DNA from: Deltaproteobacteria bacterium
Lineage (GTDB): Bacteria > Desulfobacterota > Syntrophobacteria > B119-G9
Length of the DNA stretch: 11,261 nucleotides
Reading direction: 5' to 3'
Assembly: GCA_003646715.1 (NCBI GenBank)
Contig: QMLL01000026.1
Location: 1 to 11,261, forward strand
Of the stretch, positions 6,660 to 11,261 are shown piece by piece. Position 1 is the stretch's first letter, and the number at the start of each line of letters is the position of its first letter. The notes below the pieces were generated by a model. The model did not search any database and was not told the DNA's origin. It saw only the letters and a list, made by a program, of their open reading frames with translations. Made by a program: the position numbers and the translations under genes.

Positions 6660-7715
6660 ATGACTACGAAAAAAGGTGGAAATGACTATTTCGAATCGAT
6701 CTGTGAAGTGGTTAGAGCTTTTGGAACAACGTTAAACAAGGATGAAATTCTGGAACTTATAGTTGATAACGCCATAAGAACCATGAATGGAAAGGCAGCG
6801 TGTCTCTTTCTGGCAGAAGAAGGAGAAGAGATTTATCAGCCTGTGGCGCAGAAGGGACTCTCTGATAACTATTTACATGCTGATCCAATGAAGGCGAAAA
6901 AGGCAGCGAAGGATGTGCTTGAGGGTGGATACATGGCAATTAAGGATGCAACCAGTGATCCCAGGGTAGAAAACCACGAGGCGAAAAAGAAAGAGGGAAT
7001 TGCATCCATCCTGGTTGTACCGGCCTTGTTTAAAGGAAAAAGTGTTGGAATACTGTCACTATACACCGATACGCCCAGAGATTTTTCACCGAAAGAAATA
7101 GAATTTCTAAAGGCACTTGCCGAGCAGGGTGCCATTGCCATAGAGCATGCCAGGCTTTTTGAACAACTGCGAGAAAATACGAGGATATTTCTGGATATAG
7201 CGGCAAGTATTCATTCAAGTCTTGATATTAAGAAGATCCTGCATATCCTTTCAGCTGATGTTGCAGATGCGCTGGGAGTGAAAGCGTCCTCTATTCGACT
7301 TCTGGATGAGGATAAGCAGGTGCTGGAGCTGGTATCGAGTTATGGTCTCAGCGAGGAGTACCTGGACAAAGGGCCAATCCATGCTGACAAAAGTATCAGC
7401 GATACTCTAAAAGGAAAACCGGTATGGATTGAAGATGCCACCACTGACGACCGTGTTCAGTATCACGATGAAAAAAAGAAGGAAGGTATCGTGTCCATAC
7501 TATCGGTGCCCATTAAGACGAAAGAAAAGGTTATAGGGGAACTCAGGCTTTACACGGATAGAAAAAGGGAATTTACGGAAGACGAAATTATGCTGGTGAA
7601 CGCTCTTGCGTACCTTGGAGGACTGGCGATACAGAATGCATCCCTTTACCTGATGTTGAAAACTGATATGAAAGAACTGCAGGAAGATATGTGGAGCCAC
7701 AGATCGTGGTTTTAG
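6660..7715 (+). CDS. Tandem GAF-domain sensor protein, no output domain
   Basis: 351 aa, ATG at 6660 with AGGAG 6 nt upstream, 46 nt after the class III phaC. GAF1 spans about 11-165 and GAF2 about 175-328. They are clear internal duplicates: IKDATSDPRVENHEAKKKEG in GAF1 matches IEDATTDDRVQYHDEKKKEG in GAF2, each followed by SIL-x-VP. A short helix (about 164-182) joins them, as in other tandem GAF proteins. The protein ends with KELQEDMWSHRSWF and has no kinase, GGDEF, HD or DNA-binding domain. The canonical cyclic-nucleotide NKFDE signature is not apparent. GAF domains bind small ligands or mediate dimerisation, and the ligand here is unknown. Its place between phaC and phaJ implies it works with PHA metabolism or granules, possibly as a metabolite sensor. 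That role is inference. Confidence 0.88.
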   Translation: MTTKKGGNDYFESICEVVRAFGTTLNKDEILELIVDNAIRTMNGKAACLFLAEEGEEIYQPVAQKGLSDNYLHADPMKAKKAAKDVLEGGYMAIKDATSDPRVENHEAKKKEGIASILVVPALFKGKSVGILSLYTDTPRDFSPKEIEFLKALAEQGAIAIEHARLFEQLRENTRIFLDIAASIHSSLDIKKILHILSADVADALGVKASSIRLLDEDKQVLELVSSYGLSEEYLDKGPIHADKSISDTLKGKPVWIEDATTDDRVQYHDEKKKEGIVSILSVPIKTKEKVIGELRLYTDRKREFTEDEIMLVNALAYLGGLAIQNASLYLMLKTDMKELQEDMWSHRSWF

Positions 7716-7761
7716 TGTATCGTGCGATAACGACCCTGAAAATAGATAGCGGAGGAAAATA

Positions 7762-8193
7762 ATGATTGGAAAAACCATAGATGAACTTGAAATAGGGGAA
7801 GCTTCGGAATTTTCTAAAACCATAGCCGAGTCAGATGTATATCTCTATGCCGGCTTGACCGGAGATTTTAACCCTGCTCACATAAACGAAGAATACGCTG
7901 AAAAGACCTTTTTTAAAACAAGAATTGCTCATGGTATGCTTCCCGCCGGTTTTATTTCAGCTATTCTGGGTACGCAGCTTCCGGGGCCCGGGACAATTTA
8001 CCTGGAACAAGAGTTCAAATTTCTTGCTCCTGTTCGAATGGGGGATACAATAACTGCGAGGGTAGAAGTAATTGCTATAGATAAGGAGAAGAAAAAAGTC
8101 AGGCTTAAGACCACGTGTACTAACCAGGAGGGAACGGTTGTTCTGGACGGTGAAGCAGTGGTGAGTCCGCCGAGGCCGCCGAAAACCAGTTAA
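7762..8193 (+). CDS. phaJ: (R)-specific enoyl-CoA hydratase, MaoC-like (PhaJ type)
   Basis: 143 aa, ATG at 7762 with GGAGG at good spacing. It hydrates trans-2-enoyl-CoA to (R)-3-hydroxyacyl-CoA, the synthase substrate, and so links beta-oxidation or fatty-acid intermediates to PHA. It is a single hot-dog fold with the hydratase 2 motif YAGLTGDFNPAH followed by IAHGMLPAG. D35 and H40 correspond to the catalytic Asp/His pair of Aeromonas PhaJ. The length fits the family (about 130-160 aa). It is last in the synthase operon, 46 nt after the GAF gene, with a GC-rich hairpin beyond its stop. A general MaoC dehydratase of another pathway is possible, but the operon makes PhaJ the best call. Confidence 0.88.
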   Translation: MIGKTIDELEIGEASEFSKTIAESDVYLYAGLTGDFNPAHINEEYAEKTFFKTRIAHGMLPAGFISAILGTQLPGPGTIYLEQEFKFLAPVRMGDTITARVEVIAIDKEKKKVRLKTTCTNQEGTVVLDGEAVVSPPRPPKTS

Positions 8194-8270
8194 AATATTT
8201 GAAAACTATTCTGCAAAATACAAAGATTGCATCGAGTCTTTTGGGGTATGAAATGCGCAATTAAATGGAA

Positions 8271-8291
8271 CGGCGGGAATTATTCCCGCCG
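8271..8291. terminator. Hairpin between convergent phaJ and phaR
   Basis: CGGCGGGAA (8271-8279) and TTCCCGCCG (8283-8291) form a GC-rich 9-bp stem with a 3-nt loop. It lies 77 bp past the phaJ stop and 30 bp past the phaR stop, between two converging genes. Neither side has a clean T-run. TTCCATTTAATT on the phaR side is the more T-rich exit, so this is probably a terminator mainly for phaR or a bidirectional one. Confidence 0.65.
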
Positions 8292-8321
8292 GGGCTGATC
8301 TATCACAAAGTGCCCGGGATT

Positions 8322-8798
8322 CTACGATTCTTCTTCAGCGCTTTGCTCTTGACTGGATGAAAAATCGAACGGTGGCTTCAGGTTGAAAAAATCTAACATT
8401 GCCTTTTGCCCCATTGTTGATAGATCCATTCCGAGTTCCAGCCACTTCTTGAACTGCTCGTCCACAGTGGACTTGTACGTGAGGTAATTCTTTATTGTCA
8501 GTTCCAGGTACTTGTCGAAAAATTCACTAAGAACATTTTCGCCGTATCGGATAATGAGATGCAACAGTGATACGGGGAGAAATGAGCTATTTTTCCTGGT
8601 TTCTTCAAGTATTATTTGCGTGAGTATAAACGCAGTAACGTTTTCTCCACTTTTTACATCGATAACTTCTACTTCGTAACCTTTTTTGATCATTTCGGCG
8701 ACTTCTTTCAATGTGACATAAGTGCTCTTTTTTGTATCGTAAAGTCGCCTGTTGGGGTATTTTTTGATGATTATTTTTTCTTTTTCTTGTTTCTCCAC
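8322..8798 (-). CDS. phaR: PHA synthesis repressor PhaR
   Basis: 158 aa from a GTG at 8798, which has AGGAG 5 nt upstream. A GTG at 8813 in frame would add five residues, but AGGAG would then fall inside the gene. Residues about 9-68 are the PHA accumulation regulator DNA-binding domain: IIIKKYPNRRLYDTKKSTYV, then VEVIDVKSGENVTAFILTQ. Residues about 75-145 are the helical part associated with PHA binding, and the tail is acidic/Ser-rich. PhaR represses phasin and synthesis genes until it is titrated onto nascent granules. It is placed divergently from the phasin genes and convergent with the synthase operon, the expected layout for a local regulator. The promoter at 8863-8891 and the motifs around it probably allow autoregulation. 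Confidence 0.95.
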   Translation of the reverse strand: MEKQEKEKIIIKKYPNRRLYDTKKSTYVTLKEVAEMIKKGYEVEVIDVKSGENVTAFILTQIILEETRKNSSFLPVSLLHLIIRYGENVLSEFFDKYLELTIKNYLTYKSTVDEQFKKWLELGMDLSTMGQKAMLDFFNLKPPFDFSSSQEQSAEEES

Positions 8799-8862
8799 GA
8801 AATCTCCTGACACAATGCAATAATTTTAAGCACAATATACCTTCAGCATATTTTATGGATGA

Positions 8863-8891
8863 TTTGTAATTCAGATATTTTGTGATGTCAA
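8863..8891 (-). promoter_or_regulatory. Promoter of phaR
   Basis: On the minus strand, TTGACA (8886-8891) is followed by a 17-bp spacer and TACAAA (8863-8868), 65 bp upstream of the GTG start. The -35 is embedded in TTGACATCAC (8882-8891), identical to ten bases upstream of the phaC operon (2845-2854). Confidence 0.6.
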
Positions 8892-8919
8892 GCGATAATA
8901 TGGTTGTGTGAAGAAATGA

Positions 8920-8981
8920 GTCAAATATTTGTGCAATGCGTCATTTTTCTCTTGACTTCGTAACTATGGTGCTTATAGTAT
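8920..8981 (+). promoter_or_regulatory. Promoter and candidate operator of the phasin genes
   Basis: TTGACT (8952-8957) is followed by TATAGT (8974-8979, spacer 16) or TAGTAT (8976-8981, spacer 18). ACTATGGT inside the spacer (8963-8970) recurs in the phaC promoter region. GTCAAATATT (8920-8929) is the inverse of AATATTTGAC found at 2840-2849. The predicted leader to the ATG at 9043 is about 55 nt. Repression by PhaR is expected from the family but no binding site is proven here. Confidence 0.55.
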
Positions 8982-9042
8982 GATCACAAATGGCTGGCAG
9001 GTGGCAATTTGAGCACAAACGAAAACGGAAAGGTGTAACGAT

Positions 9043-9393
9043 ATGAACACTTTCGAAATTGCTGAGACAATTTGTGCTGTGCAGAGGGAAATTTTGAGGA
9101 CGACCGCCAAATCAACAAATTTAATGTGGGCACAAGCCATTGAGATTGCAGATTTGATGGTAAAACAAAATCCATTTGTTCCGGAGAGGGGAAGAAAAGT
9201 TTTGTGCAGTTTTCTGGAATCGTATCTGGATTTTATGGAAAAGAAGAGAAGAGTTTTGGAGGTCATGAACGGAGCATCGGAGGATATTATGTCCTTTGTA
9301 TGCAGGTCTGTTCGTTTTGATAAGAAACTGGATGGAGATGCTGACATCAGTGAACAGGTGTTGAACGTGGTGAAAACTGGAACTCAGAAGTAA
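9043..9393 (+). CDS. Phasin-like granule protein 1 (divergent paralogue)
   Basis: 116 aa, ATG at 9043, with AAAGG about 10 nt upstream. It is all-helical and amphipathic, with no signal peptide. It aligns with the next two proteins over the core. NPFVPERGRKVLCSFLESYL corresponds to their SPW-x-P-x-EGKK-x-L-x-EW motif, and both halves continue with KK/R-rich helices and an ED near the end. It differs in having several Cys residues, FVP in place of WxP, and a C-terminal extension of about 30 residues. The call rests on similarity to its neighbours and divergent placement from phaR. Phasins coat PHA granules and control their number and size. Confidence 0.65.
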   Translation: MNTFEIAETICAVQREILRTTAKSTNLMWAQAIEIADLMVKQNPFVPERGRKVLCSFLESYLDFMEKKRRVLEVMNGASEDIMSFVCRSVRFDKKLDGDADISEQVLNVVKTGTQK

Positions 9394-9448
9394 TGGAAGC
9401 ATGGCCATCTGCCGCCAAAATTATACCCAGAGGAGGATTGGAGAAAAA

Positions 9449-9748
9449 ATGTTACAGTTAGAAATGATTAAACAGATGATTGAATTTAACAGAACGGCTT
9501 TTGATAACACTTTTAAAGCCATGTCCATGGTTCAGGATCAAACGGAGGAAATGCTGCTTGCTTACATGGAAAAAGCTCCCTGGATGCCGTCAGAAGGGAA
9601 AAAGGTGTTAAAGGAGTGGCTGGATAAATGTAAAAAGGCTAGAGATGAATACAAGAAGATAGTTAATGACGGCTTCAAGAAAATGGAGGATATTTTTTCG
9701 AAGTCAGAAAAAGAGGCTAAAAAAAGCGCAGAAGCCAAATCAAAGTAA
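9449..9748 (+). CDS. Phasin-like granule protein 2
   Basis: 99 aa from the ATG at 9449, which has GGAG 5 nt upstream. An in-frame ATG at 9401 would add 16 residues unlike the paralogues and has no ribosome binding site. It is a small helical protein: MIKQMIEFNRTAFDNTFKAM, then APWMPSEGKKVLKEW at about 46-60, then KKARDEYKKIV. It ends in a Lys/Ala/Ser/Glu tail (SEKEAKKSAEAKSK) that paralogue 3 lacks. It is 55 nt after paralogue 1 and 18 nt before paralogue 3, so the three form one unit. Phasin function is inferred from size, amphipathic helices, motif and the phaR neighbour. Confidence 0.7.
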   Translation: MLQLEMIKQMIEFNRTAFDNTFKAMSMVQDQTEEMLLAYMEKAPWMPSEGKKVLKEWLDKCKKARDEYKKIVNDGFKKMEDIFSKSEKEAKKSAEAKSK

Positions 9749-9766
9749 ACAAAAAGGAGAAATTCA

Positions 9767-10021
9767 ATGGAACCAAAAGAAATGATGAAACAGATGATTA
9801 AGTTAAACAAGACTGCTTTTGAGAACACCTTTAACTCCATAGTCATGTTACAGAACCAGACAGAACAAATGGTCCAGACGCTGGTATCACAGTCACCATG
9901 GCTACCGGACGAAGGGAAGAAAGCACTGGAAGAATGGATCAAGGCTTATAAAAAAGCTAGAGACGAATTCAAAAAAGCGGTGGATGAAAGCTATAAAAAA
10001 GTTGAAGATTTTTTTGGTTAA
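9767..10021 (+). CDS. Phasin-like granule protein 3
   Basis: 84 aa, ATG at 9767 with AGGAG 7 nt upstream. It is closely similar to paralogue 2 in protein (MMKQMIKLNKTAFENTF, SPWLPDEGKKALEEW, KKARDEFKKAV) and visibly in DNA (9782 onward against 9464 onward), so the duplication is fairly recent. It stops at EDFFG without the Lys-rich tail of paralogue 2. It is the shortest of the three and is followed directly by a long perfect inverted repeat. Function is inferred as for paralogue 2. Confidence 0.7.
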   Translation: MEPKEMMKQMIKLNKTAFENTFNSIVMLQNQTEQMVQTLVSQSPWLPDEGKKALEEWIKAYKKARDEFKKAVDESYKKVEDFFG

Positions 10022-10039
10022 GAGTGGCTGACGCTACTT

Positions 10040-10091
10040 CATGGGCTTAGTTTTCAGAGATTAGGAGTCCTAATCTCTGAAAATTCCCATG
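10040..10091. repeat. Long perfect inverted repeat after the phasin array
   Basis: Bases 10051-10066 (TTTTCAGAGATTAGGA) and 10068-10083 are exact reverse complements around a single G, giving a 14-bp stem with a 5-nt loop as RNA. Outside it, CATGGG (10040-10045) and CCCATG (10086-10091) also pair. It starts 19 nt past the paralogue 3 stop and ends 25 nt before the next ATG. The 3' side ends in AAAA, not a T-run, so it is not a standard intrinsic terminator. It may protect the upstream mRNA end, attenuate read-through, or be a protein-binding palindrome. Confidence 0.75.
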
Positions 10092-10116
10092 GAAGATCAT
10101 CAGAGAAAGAACAGGT

Positions 10117-10611
10117 ATGAACAAAGAGTTTTTAGAATTTTGGGGAAATCTACTGGTTGATGTTGCCAGGAAACAAAAGCGTGCTGCGGAGATCGGTCAG
10201 TGGATTTCAAGTGGGTTTAAGGGGTTCGAGGATTTGACAGAGCAGTTCAAGAAATTTTACGGGCTTGACAAACTTTCCGAAAATGATCCCCAATATGCCT
10301 CGTTGTGGGAAAAATCAGTCAGTGATTTCAGGAGTGCATTTAAGGAATATCTGGAGCTATTCGACGTAGTTTCCGGGGAAAAGTATGAAGAAGTTGCAAG
10401 AGAATGCAAGGAGCTTAAAGATAAAGTAAAGCGTCTTGAAGAAAGAATAAAGCAGCTTGAGGCTCTCCTTGGAGCGAAAGGGTTTGAGTATGCGAGCGTG
10501 GCAAGCGAATTCCAGAAATTGGTGGAGAAACAGACCAGGGAGTTTCAGAAAATGATGGAGGGGTTTACAGCTCCCTTTGAAAAAACCGATTCCAAAAAAT
10601 CCAATACTTAG
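10117..10611 (+). CDS. Coiled-coil PHA-granule-type protein, PhaE/phasin-like
   Basis: 164 aa, ATG at 10117, with only a weak ribosome binding site (ACAGG). Residues 1-50 are helical and aromatic-rich (EFLEFWGNLLVDVARKQ, then QFKKFYGLD). Residues about 88-118 are a basic coiled coil, YEEVARECKELKDKVKRLEE and onward, recalling the C-terminal tail of the PhaE at 4565-5452 (IDDVYKELYDLKRQVRELSR). Residues about 128-150 are an amphipathic helix with FQKLV and FQKMM, and the end is polar. I do not recognise it as a named family. The tail resemblance and its place between phasin-like genes and a PhaE-like gene suggest a granule or synthase-associated protein. It lies 21 nt ahead of the next gene, probably in the same transcript. 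Confidence 0.6.
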   Translation: MNKEFLEFWGNLLVDVARKQKRAAEIGQWISSGFKGFEDLTEQFKKFYGLDKLSENDPQYASLWEKSVSDFRSAFKEYLELFDVVSGEKYEEVARECKELKDKVKRLEERIKQLEALLGAKGFEYASVASEFQKLVEKQTREFQKMMEGFTAPFEKTDSKKSNT

Positions 10612-10632
10612 ATTAAGAATGAAGGTGTAAAA

Positions 10633-11261
10633 ATGAGTGATAACAAAATAAATGACATGACTAATTACTATGTAGAATTCCTGGAACAGGTTGGCGAATC
10701 AACCATTAAAGCATTTTCGACTACAGCGGAAGTCTGTAGCGGATTTATGGAAGCTATGTATCAGTCTGGGCAGGAAGAGTGCAAGGGAACGAAAATGTTT
10801 GGCAACCCTGCTGAGTTGAAGGAAATTTATAAGAATACACTGGATCACTGGAAACAGGTTATGGAACCGTTTTTTAGTATTCACCCAAACTACCCGGAAA
10901 TAGCAAGCCTGGCGACTGCAAGTGCTGAGAAAGGTTTTGACGTTCAGGTATACCTATATTCGTTATGCGCGGATTTTTATGAGAAACTTATGGAGGTTTC
11001 TCGGGATGGTTTGAAAGCATGTAGGAGTATGGCCACATGCAGTACGGTATCAGACCCGAAAGAGTTCATAAATAAATGGACCGATATACCATTCGAGGTT
11101 TTGAGTAAGGTAGCTGACAGTTCTGACTTTATGGAGGCGGTTCCCGGGTTTATTGCTAGGTATACGGATTTTCTGAAATCAAATATGGATTTGCAGAAAA
11201 AGATACTTGAGCCGACTTATGTGACCAAGAAAGAGCTTGAAGAAGTTGCGGAAGATATAAA
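10633..11261 (+). CDS. PhaE-like protein, 3' end cut by window
   Basis: The frame is open from the ATG at 10633 (GAAGG 8 nt upstream) to the window edge: 209 codons with no stop. The protein starts MSDNKINDMTNYYVEF and is helical, with features such as GNPAELKEIYKNTLDHWKQV and VLSKVADSSDFMEAVPGF. The last visible residues, LEPTYVTKKELEEVAEDI, match the spacing and character of the segment that opens the PhaE C-terminal motif in the other copy (LPLPTNRDIDDVYKELYDLK). A basic coiled coil is therefore expected just beyond the edge. Length to that point (about 209 aa) is shorter than in the first PhaE (about 275 aa). It is best read as a second, diverged PhaE-like or granule-associated subunit in the phasin transcript. 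No catalytic motif is seen. Confidence 0.65.
   Translation, partial: MSDNKINDMTNYYVEFLEQVGESTIKAFSTTAEVCSGFMEAMYQSGQEECKGTKMFGNPAELKEIYKNTLDHWKQVMEPFFSIHPNYPEIASLATASAEKGFDVQVYLYSLCADFYEKLMEVSRDGLKACRSMATCSTVSDPKEFINKWTDIPFEVLSKVADSSDFMEAVPGFIARYTDFLKSNMDLQKKILEPTYVTKKELEEVAEDI

Noticed and set aside
8811..8940. TGC-containing sites (ATGCAATAA near 8815, TTGTGCAATGCG near 8930) as PhaR operators like those in other bacteria.
   Set aside because: They share only TGCAAT with each other and lack a clear dyad, so the match is too short to support a site.

Overview
The window is bacterial chromosome of moderate, slightly AT-rich composition. It is dominated by a polyhydroxyalkanoate (PHA) storage locus. 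The combination of a class III synthase with PhaE, a second synthase of class I/II type, PhaR, PhaJ, a tandem-GAF protein and several short phasin-like genes, next to GYF_2/RDD and coiled-coil/nuclease-fold genes, suggests a Desulfobacterota ('deltaproteobacterial') host. That taxonomic guess is inference and was not tested.

Left part, minus strand (101-2562): three genes that each appear to have their own promoter. They are a coiled-coil protein with a PD-(D/E)XK-like C-terminal domain, and two paralogous membrane proteins with an N-terminal GYF_2 (DUF4339) domain and a C-terminal RDD domain. The gene at 1852-2562 has a predicted 5' leader of about 155 nt with a 10-bp inverted repeat and mutually exclusive inner hairpins.

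Centre, plus strand (2982-8193): a likely operon of phaC (class I/II-like synthase), phaE, phaC (class III synthase), a tandem-GAF protein and phaJ. PhaJ would supply (R)-3-hydroxyacyl-CoA from beta-oxidation intermediates, the synthases would polymerise it, and PhaE would be the non-catalytic synthase partner. No phaA or phaB is visible here. phaR, the PHA-responsive repressor, faces this operon from the minus strand, with a GC-rich hairpin between the convergent ends.

Right part, plus strand (9043 to window end): divergent from phaR. It holds three tandem short phasin-like genes, a perfect 16-bp inverted repeat, a coiled-coil granule-type protein, and a gene cut by the window edge whose visible C-terminus is entering a PhaE-like motif. 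These look like granule-coat and synthase-accessory proteins under PhaR-type control. Two 10-base words upstream of the phaC operon recur in the phaR-phasin intergenic region, which suggests a shared regulator.

The most notable feature is the composition of the set: two synthases of different class flanking one PhaE, a second PhaE-like subunit, an expanded phasin array and an embedded GAF sensor. This looks like an unusually elaborate PHA granule system.
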